30,727 bases of DNA from an uncultured Anaerosolibacter sp. (GCA_937948705.1 CALECF010000050.1:1-30727); one strand, 5' to 3'. Positions 7,381 through 15,408 are shown, counted from the stretch's first letter. Notes: a model not told the origin generated them from the sequence alone. Numbers and translations: made by a program.

Positions 7381-7960
7381 TTTCTTCTTCTACAATGCAT
7401 ATATTCCTATATTGATTTTCCACCCATTGCTCAAATGCATTAAATACATTTTTATCATATTTATTTTTTTCGCTATACATAATATTTAGTGTTTCATCAA
7501 TTCTATATGCTTGCCTATATTCTCTATTTGAGCTTAAAGCATCAAAAATATCAGCTATTACTATTATTTTTGACTCTAATGGAATTTGATCTCCTTCCAA
7601 GCCAAAATATCCACTTCCATCTACTTTTTCATGATGATAAAGAATAATATTTGAATATTTTCCTAAAGTATTAGATGTTTTGACAATTTGACTACTATAA
7701 AATGCATGCTTCTTTATCTCACAGAATTCTTCATCTGTTAGTTTTCCTTTTTTATATAGTATGGAATTTTCTATCCATGCCTTTCCATAATCATGGATCA
7801 TACCAGCAACTGATACCTCTGTCTTTTGTGAATTAGACAATCTTAATATATCAGCAATATCATAAGCTATCTTAGAAACACGATACCCGTGTTCAATTAC
7901 ATCAAATGGAATTTTTAATTCGTGTTTATATTCGGATGCAATAATGGCTTCATTAAACAT
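7364..7960 (-). CDS. HD-GYP domain cyclic-di-GMP phosphodiesterase
   Basis: A 198-residue protein that is essentially a stand-alone HD-GYP domain, a class of metal-dependent phosphodiesterases that degrade c-di-GMP. Visible motifs are the first His in IEHGYRV, the HD pair with Lys in IHDYGK, KKHA, the paired His in YHHEKVDGSGY and IADIFDAL. The signature GYP reads GYF here, a substitution in the c-di-GMP-associated loop, while the metal ligands look complete. No sensor domain is attached. The start is ATG at 7960 with GGGGAGG six bases upstream; the frame overlaps the end of the preceding HD gene by 8 bases, implying translational coupling. The pair lies downstream of a c-di-GMP riboswitch, so its expression is probably set by the molecule it degrades. 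Confidence 0.88.
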   Translation of the reverse strand: MFNEAIIASEYKHELKIPFDVIEHGYRVSKIAYDIADILRLSNSQKTEVSVAGMIHDYGKAWIENSILYKKGKLTDEEFCEIKKHAFYSSQIVKTSNTLGKYSNIILYHHEKVDGSGYFGLEGDQIPLESKIIVIADIFDALSSNREYRQAYRIDETLNIMYSEKNKYDKNVFNAFEQWVENQYRNICIVEEEKRLFI

Positions 7961-8264
7961 ATTGCACCTCCCCTAACAAATTATCTAGCAGCGTACTAAC
8001 ACTATTTGCAATTCTGTAAATTGCTTGATTTATATTTGTTTTAAATAGTGTATATAATCTAAAGATATCCACATCATGAAGATGCCCTGCTATTTCCATC
8101 TGGATTACTTGTTGATGATTAATACCCATGTGGGAAGAGAATTTCCCACAAAGCTTTTCTACTTCATTACAGTGTTCAAAGGTATAAGGATCTTTTATGT
8201 GGATTACTGCCGTCAAGGCTTGCAATACCCCTTTGACCAATGAGAGCGATTTTTCTTCCTCCAT
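7953..8264 (-). CDS. Short, degenerate HD-domain protein
   Basis: About 103 residues resembling only the N-terminal half of an HD-GYP domain: VIHIKDPYTFEHCNEVE supplies the first His and AGHLHDV the HD pair. After that it loses the usual GK and continues into an unrelated helical tail. It lacks the HH and GYP motifs, so catalysis by itself is unlikely. The ATG at 8264 is chosen because GGGG sits eight bases upstream; an in-frame GTG at 8273 overlaps that site. It is the first gene behind the c-di-GMP riboswitch and overlaps the HD-GYP gene by 8 bases. It may be a regulatory partner of the HD-GYP protein or the leftover of a tandem-HD protein broken by deletion. Confidence 0.65.
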   Translation of the reverse strand: MEEEKSLSLVKGVLQALTAVIHIKDPYTFEHCNEVEKLCGKFSSHMGINHQQVIQMEIAGHLHDVDIFRLYTLFKTNINQAIYRIANSVSTLLDNLLGEVQYV

Positions 8265-8313
8265 GCTATACACCCCTATCCCCAGCCTAATGATCTAAAT
8301 ATCCCCTTTTTAG

Positions 8314-8360
8314 AAAACAAAAATCCTGCTTATAGATCGATAAAGGCCTCTATAGCAGGA
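8314..8360 (-). terminator. Riboswitch expression-platform terminator
   Basis: On the minus strand, just after the c-di-GMP aptamer, TCCTGCTATAG can pair with its near-complement CTATAAGCAGGA (one bulge), followed by a T-rich tract (complement of 8314-8323). It lies about 50 bases before the start of the first HD gene. Its loop contains nine bases complementary to the 5' edge of the aptamer. Confidence 0.82.
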
Positions 8361-8370
8361 GTATTCTCTT

Positions 8371-8466
8371 ACTATCTATCGTGGCAGCCTGGCAATCATC
8401 GTCTCATCAACCTTAGACCCATAGCTTTGCGTCCTTATCTTTCAATAAGTTTGCCTTTATCACACC
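8371..8466 (-). promoter_or_regulatory. Class I cyclic-di-GMP riboswitch (GEMM-I) aptamer
   Basis: The minus strand carries the GEMM-I core in order: GGCAAAC, a short hairpin capped by a GAAA tetraloop (CTTATTGAAAGATAAG), GGACGCAAAGC, then a GGGTCTAAG arm, and GCCAGGCTGCC closing near the 3' end. These are the conserved ligand-binding and tetraloop/receptor elements of the class. The aptamer is followed by a terminator and then by the HD and HD-GYP genes, so c-di-GMP probably controls read-through into the enzymes that destroy it. Whether binding turns the genes on or off is not decided by sequence alone. Confidence 0.93.
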
Positions 8467-8509
8467 TATTCACTTTTCATACCTGTATAAACAATTTCCA
8501 TCTTTAGCT

Positions 8510-8538
8510 ATTTTACCAATCGTGTAAAATTTTGTCAA
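8510..8538 (-). promoter_or_regulatory. SigA-type promoter of the riboswitch/HD-GYP transcript
   Basis: On the minus strand TTGACA (complement of 8533-8538), a 17-base spacer and TAAAAT (complement of 8510-8515). This places the RNA start near 8503, giving a leader of about 240 bases that contains the whole aptamer and terminator. Confidence 0.8.
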
Positions 8539-8616
8539 TATATGTTGGTAAATAATAGTCATTATTTTAATTACATATTTATAATATATTATTTATAATG
8601 TAAATTATATATAGTG

Positions 8617-9618
8617 CTATTTTTTACGAGTGAGGATATTTTCAGCAATTTCATGGAGACTATGTTTGGCGGCGGATTCATTGATTTCTTTTAGAGATGT
8701 CTGTGCTATCTTTATGGCACTCACTGCATCATTGTAAGCTTCTTGTAAGGCATAGCTATCCTGTAAAAGCCTCAAAATCTCCTTATAGGCTTCTTCTGTA
8801 CATCCACGGTTTGCAAAAATCTTTTCTAGGCCTCTTTTATATTCCTCCTGCATCATGAGCTTTAACACAGGCAAGGTTATATTTCCTTCTCTTAAGTCAT
8901 GACCTACAGGTTTCCCTAAAAGTACTGGATCACCGGTGAAATCTAATATATCATCAATAATCTGAAATCCATAACCTATGTGTGTACCATAAATTTTTAA
9001 TGCATTCACTTCCTTTTCTGCAGCTCCACCCGTGATGGCGCCAGCTTGACAACAAGCTGCAATGAGTATTCCCGTTTTTTTATATATTCTATCGTAGTAC
9101 TCCTCTACGGACTGATTAAAGTTAAATCGATTGTCTGCTTGACTAATTTCCCCATCACACATCTCTGTAATAGCTTCTACTGCTAAGGTCATGACGGAAA
9201 TCAATTGATTGCTAGCTAGAATTTCAAAGGCCTTTGCAAATAGATAATCTCCTAACAAAACTGAAGTAAGATTTCCTCTTTCTGCATTTAAGGAAGGTCT
9301 ATTTCTTCTTGTATCTGATTCATCTATGATATCATCATGTACCAAAGATGCCATATGAATTAATTCAAACGCTGCTGCAGTCTTAATTACCTTTTCGTTT
9401 AATTCACCAAAACATTGGGCTGCATTCAACACCAAAAGAGGTCGCAGTCTTTTGCCTCCAGCTCTAATAAGATCAAAGCAGATTTCTTTAGTTTGTCCGC
9501 CGCAATCTGAAACTGCAGTATATAGGGCTTCCTCTACTTGATTCAAGCCCTGAACAGCATAAAAATTAGATGCTTTTTCTTTTTTTTCAATGAACCTTTC
9601 TTCTATAACGCCGCTCAA
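8617..9618 (-). CDS. Long-chain polyprenyl diphosphate synthase
   Basis: A 333-residue trans-prenyltransferase that adds isopentenyl diphosphate units to an allylic primer to build the side chain of menaquinone or a similar long isoprenoid. Visible features are GGKRLRP (substrate binding), the first Asp-rich motif DDIID at 95-99 followed by RRNRPS, KTG near 175, and the second Asp-rich motif in QIIDDILDF, which binds pyrophosphate through Mg. Length and motifs fit the HepT/IspB type; product length cannot be read with confidence. The start is TTG at 9618, seven bases after GAGGAGG. No menaquinone genes are adjacent. The c-di-GMP riboswitch transcript begins downstream on the same strand with its own promoter. 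Confidence 0.9.
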   Translation of the reverse strand: MSGVIEERFIEKKEKASNFYAVQGLNQVEEALYTAVSDCGGQTKEICFDLIRAGGKRLRPLLVLNAAQCFGELNEKVIKTAAAFELIHMASLVHDDIIDESDTRRNRPSLNAERGNLTSVLLGDYLFAKAFEILASNQLISVMTLAVEAITEMCDGEISQADNRFNFNQSVEEYYDRIYKKTGILIAACCQAGAITGGAAEKEVNALKIYGTHIGYGFQIIDDILDFTGDPVLLGKPVGHDLREGNITLPVLKLMMQEEYKRGLEKIFANRGCTEEAYKEILRLLQDSYALQEAYNDAVSAIKIAQTSLKEINESAAKHSLHEIAENILTRKK

Positions 9619-9748
9619 ATTTTTTCCTCCTCATGCATACATATATTATTCATTATTATCTTTAAGCGACATTACTAAACCCATTGTAAACAGTTTTGAT
9701 TGTAAAAAAAAATATTCCTTCGTTATAGATAAAGAATGCCACACAATT

Positions 9749-9840
9749 GTAGGGTGTGGACCTATGTGTCCACCCGCGGGTATTTGCATATGCCCTTGAG
9801 GGCAGCCACCTATGTCTACCCGCCTATGGTATCACCCTAC
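9749..9840. repeat. 92-bp palindromic repeat element, REP/MITE-like
   Basis: An intergenic block ends in 8-bp inverted repeats, GTAGGGTG (9749-9756) and CACCCTAC (9833-9840). Inside are two related hairpin units, each with a central ACCTATGT flanked by G-rich and C-rich arms (GTGGACC...GTCCAC and GGGCAGCC...TACCC). It is clearly more GC-rich than the surrounding AT-rich DNA and has no ORF. It resembles the mobile palindromic repeats scattered in some clostridial genomes. Confidence 0.7.
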
Positions 9841-9904
9841 TCAGTCTTATCTCATTATTTACTTTATTCCCATGCTGTTTCAAAACAATAAATGAGAAAA
9901 TAAA

Positions 9905-9941
9905 AAGAACCCCTCTTTTACTCTAATCCCCTAGGAGTTCT
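9905..9941 (-). terminator. Probable terminator of the 61-residue ORF
   Basis: Arms AGAACCCCT (9906-9914) and AGGAGTTCT (9933-9941) pair with one mismatch, followed on the minus strand by TTTTTATTTT. It lies just past the stop at 9967. Confidence 0.7.
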
Positions 9942-9966
9942 GGTCTATTTAAAATCATTCATAAAC

Positions 9967-10152
9967 CTAAATATTGAAATTCTTTAAAATACGATAAAAC
10001 AGGCTTCTGTTTTTCCTCTTTTCTTCATATTTTCTTTCGATTTCTTCCCGATCCCTCATTCGAATAACGTAACTATCTACCCTGCTTACATAATGATGCC
10101 CAATGGATGCTTCCTCACTCCAATATCGACGCTTAACATCTACCTTTTCCAT
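9967..10152 (-). CDS. Small, highly charged hypothetical protein (61 residues)
   Basis: Not recognised. The protein is rich in Arg, Lys and Glu, with a middle stretch rich in REEIERKYEEKRK that is likely helical, and no membrane segment or Cys motif. Evidence that it is real: an ATG at 10152 with GAGGGTGG at proper spacing, a terminator just after its stop, and no larger overlapping frame. It sits alone between the liv operon terminator and the palindromic repeat. A nucleic-acid or protein-binding role would be a guess only. Confidence 0.55.
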   Translation of the reverse strand: MEKVDVKRRYWSEEASIGHHYVSRVDSYVIRMRDREEIERKYEEKRKNRSLFYRILKNFNI

Positions 10153-10349
10153 ATGTAATCCACCCTCTTTTACTTGTCTTTATATGATATTTTCGCTATT
10201 TAAAGAAGGTTTCCTTTAAGTTTTTATAGACAAATTCCTTGATATATCAACATTTGAGTAGATTTATGCAGTTTTATGTCTAAGTGGTTTTTTCTACCTA
10301 TTTCCTGGGAAATGGACATATTTCTCTGTTTTATTCTTTGAATATCCCT

Positions 10350-10382
10350 AAAAAACAAGAACCAGAGATTTCTCTCTGGCTC
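10350..10382 (-). terminator. Terminator of the liv operon
   Basis: On the minus strand AGCCAGAGA pairs with TCTCTGGTT around a four-base loop and is followed by CTTGTTTTTT. It ends just downstream of the livF stop at 10391. Confidence 0.88.
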
Positions 10383-10390
10383 CCTCATTT

Positions 10391-11101
10391 CTATTTTGCC
10401 TCCCCAAGGTAGGCATTTTTTACTTCTTCATTTGTCAATAGTTCCTTCCCTGGTCCCTCAAGAACAATGGTTCCAGTTTCTAAAACATAACCATAATCTG
10501 CAATTTCTAGGGCCGCCTTGGCATTTTGTTCAATCAATAGAATGGTCATGCCTTGACGATGGATTTCTCTAATAATATTGAAAATTTCTTTTACCAGCAA
10601 CGGTGCTAATCCTAATGAGGGCTCATCCATCATAAATAATTTTGGTTTTGTCATGAGACCCCGTCCTACAGCTAACATTTGCTGCTCTCCACCAGACATG
10701 GTTCCTGCCTTCTGCCACAATCGTTCTTTTAGTCTTGGGAATAATTCATATACCCATTCCATATCTTTCTTAATGCCATCCTTGTCAGACCTACAATATG
10801 CCCCTAAAAAGAGATTTTCCTCCACTGTAAGGTTTGAAAAAACCCGTCTACCCTCTGGTACGAGCACAATACCTTTCTCAACGATATCTTTTGTCTTATA
10901 CTTCGTTAACTCTTCTCCATGATACTGAATGGAGCCCTGGGACGGCTTCGTAATCCCCATAATACTCCGTAATGTTGTACTTTTTCCAGCCCCATTGGCG
11001 CCAATCAATGTGATGATTTTATTCTCAGGAATATCAATATCGATTCCCCGCAGCGCATGAATGCCTCCATAATGAACATTTAGATTTTGAATGTGCAGCA
11101 T
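10391..11101 (-). CDS. livF: Branched-chain amino acid ABC transporter ATPase LivF
   Basis: A 236-residue cytosolic ATPase, one of two that power uptake of leucine, isoleucine and valine or related amino acids. Walker A is GANGAGKST (34-42), the signature is MSGGEQQ and Walker B is FMMDEPSLGL, followed by a switch His region in LLIEQN. LLIEQN and SLGLAPLLV are typical of LivF and separate it from LivG. It is the last gene of the five-gene operon; its ATG follows the livG stop directly, with GGGGGTGG five bases upstream inside livG. Length is normal. Substrate specificity rests on the binding protein and is not resolved. Confidence 0.93.
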   Translation of the reverse strand: MLHIQNLNVHYGGIHALRGIDIDIPENKIITLIGANGAGKSTTLRSIMGITKPSQGSIQYHGEELTKYKTKDIVEKGIVLVPEGRRVFSNLTVEENLFLGAYCRSDKDGIKKDMEWVYELFPRLKERLWQKAGTMSGGEQQMLAVGRGLMTKPKLFMMDEPSLGLAPLLVKEIFNIIREIHRQGMTILLIEQNAKAALEIADYGYVLETGTIVLEGPGKELLTNEEVKNAYLGEAK

Positions 11102-11875
11102 CTAATCCACCCCCAAATATGCTTCAATAACCTTCTCATTGTTTTGAATTTCACTGGGGGTTCCCTGTGCAATGGTTATCCCATGATCCAATACAAAAAT
11201 TCTTTCACAGATCCCCATAACCACCTGCATATGATGTTCAATCATGAATATTGTCAGCTTAAATCGATCTCGAATATCTGCTACAAAATCCATAAGTTCT
11301 AAGGATTCCTTAGGATTCATCCCTGCCGCTGGCTCATCCAAAAGTAACACCTTTGGATTCGTAGCCAATGCTCTGGCAATTTCTAATCTTCTTTGTTTTC
11401 CATAGGGCAAAGAAGTTGATTTCTCATGCATCAGCTCCTGTAAACCTACTTCTTCCAATAAGTGGATAGACTTTTCGTACATTGCCTTCTCTTCTTTCCT
11501 ATAATTAGGAAGCATCAGCATGGCAGAGAATACATCGGACTTTAAGCGAAGATGGTTTGCAATGAGCACATTATCCAATACCGATAATTCCTTGAACAAC
11601 CGGATATTTTGAAAGGTCCTTGCTACACCTAACTTTGTAATCTCATCAGGTCTGTATTGAGTGATATCCACGGCTTCCTTACCATCCTGAAAAAACACAT
11701 TTCCCTCTGTAGGCTTATATACACCTGTAATCATATTAAATGCCGTGGTCTTACCTGCCCCATTTGGTCCAATTAGACCTACGATTTCTCCCTCATTCAA
11801 GTTCATATCAAATTGAGATACTGCCACTAGTCCCCCAAATCGCATGGTGATCTTATCTGCTTTTAAGATACTCAT
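11102..11875 (-). CDS. livG: Branched-chain amino acid ABC transporter ATPase LivG
   Basis: A 257-residue ATPase partner of LivF. Walker A is GPNGAGKTT, the signature loop is the LivG-type [15 protein letters not shown] rather than LSGGQ, and Walker B is [11 protein letters not shown]. The C-terminal end (VIEAYLG) is typical of the LivG C-terminal extension. The gene overlaps the end of livM by 4 bases (ATGA type), so translation is coupled. It would pair with LivF at the membrane under LivH and LivM. Confidence 0.94.
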   Translation of the reverse strand: MSILKADKITMRFGGLVAVSQFDMNLNEGEIVGLIGPNGAGKTTAFNMITGVYKPTEGNVFFQDGKEAVDITQYRPDEITKLGVARTFQNIRLFKELSVLDNVLIANHLRLKSDVFSAMLMLPNYRKEEKAMYEKSIHLLEEVGLQELMHEKSTSLPYGKQRRLEIARALATNPKVLLLDEPAAGMNPKESLELMDFVADIRDRFKLTIFMIEHHMQVVMGICERIFVLDHGITIAQGTPSEIQNNEKVIEAYLGVD

Positions 11876-12927
11876 TGTTTCACTTCCTTCTTTTGAGTCT
11901 TATTAAAGCCCTTGATTTTAGAGAACCAATCCCAAGAAAATTCCTTGGTTCCCATCAACCCCTGTTGATAAAACAAAATTACGATCATTAAAAGGAGCGA
12001 AAAAATTACCATACGCATGCCTGGTATTCCCTTTATTTGCACAAATCCTAGGTTGATACTTTCATCCAGTACACGCAGAACCTCCATAGACACAGTAACA
12101 ACAATAGCGGAAATCGTGGTTCCTGTAATACTGCCAATACCACCTAGTACAACAATCAATAATATATTGAAAGTTAATACAAATCGAAACATATTAGGGT
12201 CAATGGTTCCCATTAAATTTCCTAGAAGTGCGCCTCCGATTCCAGCAAAGAAGGCACCCATGGTAAAGGACATTACCTTGTGCTTAAATAAGCTGATCCC
12301 CATTGCTTCTGCAGCAATTTCATCTTCACGAATGGCTTTGAATGCCCTTCCATAGCTGCTTTTTATTAAAAACATCATAAACATTATTGTCACGATGGCT
12401 GTGCCCCAACTCCACCAGATATTGGTATGGGTAGGTAGACCCTTTAATCCTAACGCCCCATTCGTTACGCTCTGTATATTTACAAAAATAACACGAATAA
12501 TTTCACTAAAACCTAAGGTAGCTATGGCCAGATAGTCATCCTTTAATTTCAGCACTGGACTACCAATCAAGAATCCTACAAAGGCCGTTACAACACCTGC
12601 CATGAGTAGGGCTGGAAGGAATGGCCATTCAACCTTTGCTAGAAAAGGAACGATAGGTTTCATAAAATAATTCATTTCCTTCATGGCAGGAGACATGGTC
12701 AGAAGCCCTGCCGTATAAGCACCTACAGCCATAAAGCCTGCATGCCCCAGGGAAAATAACCCAGTAAATCCATTGATTAGATTCATGCTCAATCCTAAAA
12801 TAATATAAATTCCACATAGGTTTAATATTTTCTTTTGATAAGGGTCGAATGTCTTATTGAGTATATATAACAAGATAATAAATCCAAGGATGGCTCCAAT
12901 ATTCAATAATATTTTTTGTTTTTTCAT
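11872..12927 (-). CDS. livM: Branched-chain amino acid ABC transporter permease LivM
   Basis: An integral membrane permease of about 351 residues with around nine hydrophobic segments. It has the LivM family pattern: a middle GSPVLKLKDDYLAIATLGFSE stretch and REDEIAAEAMGI, the coupling loop that contacts the ATPases. The chosen start is the ATG at 12927, with AGGTG six bases upstream. An in-frame GTG at 12936 directly after the livH stop, and an ATG at 12933, are possible but have no well-placed ribosome site. It works with LivH to form the channel. Its hydrophilic C-terminus is rich in Lys. Confidence 0.93.
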   Translation of the reverse strand: MKKQKILLNIGAILGFIILLYILNKTFDPYQKKILNLCGIYIILGLSMNLINGFTGLFSLGHAGFMAVGAYTAGLLTMSPAMKEMNYFMKPIVPFLAKVEWPFLPALLMAGVVTAFVGFLIGSPVLKLKDDYLAIATLGFSEIIRVIFVNIQSVTNGALGLKGLPTHTNIWWSWGTAIVTIMFMMFLIKSSYGRAFKAIREDEIAAEAMGISLFKHKVMSFTMGAFFAGIGGALLGNLMGTIDPNMFRFVLTFNILLIVVLGGIGSITGTTISAIVVTVSMEVLRVLDESINLGFVQIKGIPGMRMVIFSLLLMIVILFYQQGLMGTKEFSWDWFSKIKGFNKTQKKEVKQ

Positions 12928-12936
12928 AGCCATCAC

Positions 12937-13833
12937 CTACACTTTCTCTGATAATTTCTGTCCCATTAAACCAGTAGGCTTAATCAACAGAATCACAATC
13001 AAAAATACAAAGGCAAAAGCATCCCTATACCCAGTAAGATCAGGAAGCATGGCCACCAGCATAATTTCTCCAAGTCCCAAGATAAATCCACCCAACACTG
13101 CGCCCCTGATGTCTCCAATCCCACCAATAACAGCTGCAATGAAGCATTTTAATCCTGGCATCAATCCCATGAGGGGTTCAAGCTTTGGAAATTTTAATCC
13201 CCACATAATTCCGCCTACAGCAGCCAAAACAGAACCAATCCCAAATGTTAGAGAAATAATTTTATCTACATCGATAGCCATCAGTCTTGAAGCTTCATAG
13301 TCCTTAGACACAGCTCTCATGGCCATCCCTGTTTTTGTCTTGTTGATAAAATAAACCAAACCTATTAATAATACGATGGTAATGACAGGTATGAAGAAGT
13401 TAATACTCACTACAGACACACCACCGATATTAAATACTTTACTGAACATTGGTGGAATAGGAAAAGCCTTAGGTCTTCCACCAAAAACAACGATAGCTAG
13501 GTTCTCTATTAAAAAAGAAACCCCTATGGCAGAGATCAACACAGAAATTCTAGGTGAATTTCTTAGGGGACGATACGCTGCTTTCTCTACAACTCTACCA
13601 AAGAAATAAGTAAAAATAATTGCTATTGGAAACGCGATCCACCACAGCTGTATGCCTAACAAAATTACAGCATAAAACGCCACATAGGTAGCAATCATAA
13701 AAATATCTCCATGGGCAAAATTTATTAGCCTTAGAATCCCATAAACCATTGTGTAGCCTATGGCAATTAGGGCATATAAACTTCCCAAAGACATACCATT
13801 GGTTAAATGCTGCATAAATACTTGAAAAGTCAT
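12937..13833 (-). CDS. livH: Branched-chain amino acid ABC transporter permease LivH
   Basis: A permease of about 298 residues with roughly eight hydrophobic segments. Family markers are SLYALIAIGYTMVYGILR and LINFAHGD near the N-terminus, the AYRPLRNSPR loop, and the cytoplasmic coupling loop MRAVSKDYEASRLMAID that docks on LivG/LivF. The start is placed at the ATG at 13833, eight bases after GGGGG; an upstream in-frame GTG at 13848 overlaps that site. It is separated from livJ by about 140 bases without a clear terminator, so the five liv genes likely share one transcript. Confidence 0.93.
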   Translation of the reverse strand: MTFQVFMQHLTNGMSLGSLYALIAIGYTMVYGILRLINFAHGDIFMIATYVAFYAVILLGIQLWWIAFPIAIIFTYFFGRVVEKAAYRPLRNSPRISVLISAIGVSFLIENLAIVVFGGRPKAFPIPPMFSKVFNIGGVSVVSINFFIPVITIVLLIGLVYFINKTKTGMAMRAVSKDYEASRLMAIDVDKIISLTFGIGSVLAAVGGIMWGLKFPKLEPLMGLMPGLKCFIAAVIGGIGDIRGAVLGGFILGLGEIMLVAMLPDLTGYRDAFAFVFLIVILLIKPTGLMGQKLSEKV

Positions 13834-13972
13834 CTTCCTATCCCCCACATCTTTTTTAGTTTATTCATTCAAGTGTTTTTCCCATCATGTATATGAACAC
13901 CGAAAGAACTTGATCTACATGCTCTGTCCATAGATATTGAAGCAACGGGACTTTTATGATCATGGAAATCCT

Positions 13973-15157
13973 CTACTCATTTATAAATGTTACATATTTA
14001 AAACGACCATTTTCAATTTTCTTAATCACAGCGCTTTTTCTTGTATTTCCATGGGCGTCCAGGGTAATACTTCCTGTAGTTCCTTTAAAATTTGCTGTCT
14101 CTGCCAAGGCACCCCTTATCTTTTCAGGGTTCACGGAGTTAGCTCTTTCTATGGCATTCATTAACACGATATATGCATCAAACCCCAAAGCACCAAATGC
14201 ATTGGGAGCCTTACCATATTGTTTCTGATAGGCTTCTATAAATTGATTTGATATTTCTGTAATTGGCGTCTCAGATGTAAAATGAGTACTAAACGTAGCC
14301 CCTTCTACTGCAGACCCACCGATTTCCATAAAGTCATAGGTCTCCCACGTATCCCCACCAATGATGGGTGTTATGATCCCAATTGCTCTAGCCTTTTTGA
14401 TGAACATGGCTGACTCCATATAATTTCCTGGTACAAAGATCACATCTGTTTCCAAGTTCTTCATTAATTCTAGCTGTTCATCAAAATCCCTTTCACCAGA
14501 AACGTAGGATATTACAGAAACAATGCTGTGATCATTCTTTGTAAGTTTTTTAAATGACTCCATAAAATACTGACTCAACCCCAAGGAATACTCCTGGGTT
14601 GTATCTTGTACAACAATTGCTTTCTGTGCATTGAGTTCCTTTACAGCATAGTTAGCCATGACGGTACCTTGAAAAGGATCCATGAAGCATACCCGAAAAT
14701 AATAGGGGTTGTTGTATGTGACCTGAGGATTTGTAGGCGAACATCCCACTGTGGGTATTTTTACCTCTTTTACAATTTCTCCTGCTGCAATAGACAGCGA
14801 ACTGCCATAGCTTCCAATGAGGGCCTTTACATCCTCCTCATAGACAAGCCTTGTTACAGCCTTGGCAGCCATCGACTTATCACTCTTATTGTCTTCTATG
14901 ACCAATTCAACCTTTTTTCCTAAAACCTCAGGAAATAATTGATGGGCCAACTGAATACCTTCTAGGGTCATTTGTCCTCCCGAAGCAGCACCTCCGGTAA
15001 GTGGCTCAAAAACACCGATTTTTATTACCTCAGAACGTTTCTTTTCTATGTCTACTTTGACTCCTAATTTTTCTTCCGTAGATCCGATAATACCTCTAAC
15101 ACAAACGGATAAGAGAATCATACTTATAAATAAAAATAAAGCCGTTCTTCCTTTCAT
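13973..15157 (-). CDS. livJ: Branched-chain amino acid ABC transporter substrate-binding protein
   Basis: A 394-residue periplasmic-binding-fold protein held outside the membrane, delivering the ligand to LivHM. The N-terminus is a basic-hydrophobic signal (MKGRTALFLFISMILLSVC). A Cys follows the hydrophobic core, but the preceding residue is Val, not the usual Gly/Ala/Ser, so lipidation is uncertain. The mature part has IKIGVFEPLTGGAA at the N-terminal lobe, IGSYGSS and the Ser/Thr-rich ligand loops, then GFDAYIVLMNAIERA in the second lobe, all usual for the LivJ/LivK family. The start is ATG at 15157 behind AGGGGGAAG. It is the first gene of the operon, as usual. Ligand could be another small amino acid or amide. 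Confidence 0.9.
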   Translation of the reverse strand: MKGRTALFLFISMILLSVCVRGIIGSTEEKLGVKVDIEKKRSEVIKIGVFEPLTGGAASGGQMTLEGIQLAHQLFPEVLGKKVELVIEDNKSDKSMAAKAVTRLVYEEDVKALIGSYGSSLSIAAGEIVKEVKIPTVGCSPTNPQVTYNNPYYFRVCFMDPFQGTVMANYAVKELNAQKAIVVQDTTQEYSLGLSQYFMESFKKLTKNDHSIVSVISYVSGERDFDEQLELMKNLETDVIFVPGNYMESAMFIKKARAIGIITPIIGGDTWETYDFMEIGGSAVEGATFSTHFTSETPITEISNQFIEAYQKQYGKAPNAFGALGFDAYIVLMNAIERANSVNPEKIRGALAETANFKGTTGSITLDAHGNTRKSAVIKKIENGRFKYVTFINE

Positions 15158-15241
15158 AGGCTTTATGCTTCCCCCTTAACCTGCTCATATCTATTTTTTG
15201 CTTTTTCCTCCTTTTTTAAATTTTTTGAATATATTAACTAT

Positions 15242-15270
15242 ATTTTAAGTTTTTGTAACATTTTTGTCAA
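15242..15270 (-). promoter_or_regulatory. Promoter of the liv operon
   Basis: Minus strand TTGACA (complement of 15265-15270), 17-base spacer, TAAAAT (complement of 15242-15247), about 85 bases upstream of livJ. No leader regulator (T-box, riboswitch) was seen between it and the gene. Confidence 0.78.
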
Positions 15271-15408
15271 CATAATTCCCATTCCACTCTACTGGCAAAT
15301 TTCTAACCACAGGGTGTTCCAACAATTTTTTCTCACTATTTTTATTTTTCCTTGTGGGTTTTATATCTTATGGAATAGAATATATCTATCCATAAATGCC
15401 AGTATCCC

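Noticed and set aside
12857..13300. Plus-strand frame of 147 codons inside livH/livM
   Set aside because: It is antisense to firm permease genes, low in complexity and has no start signal.
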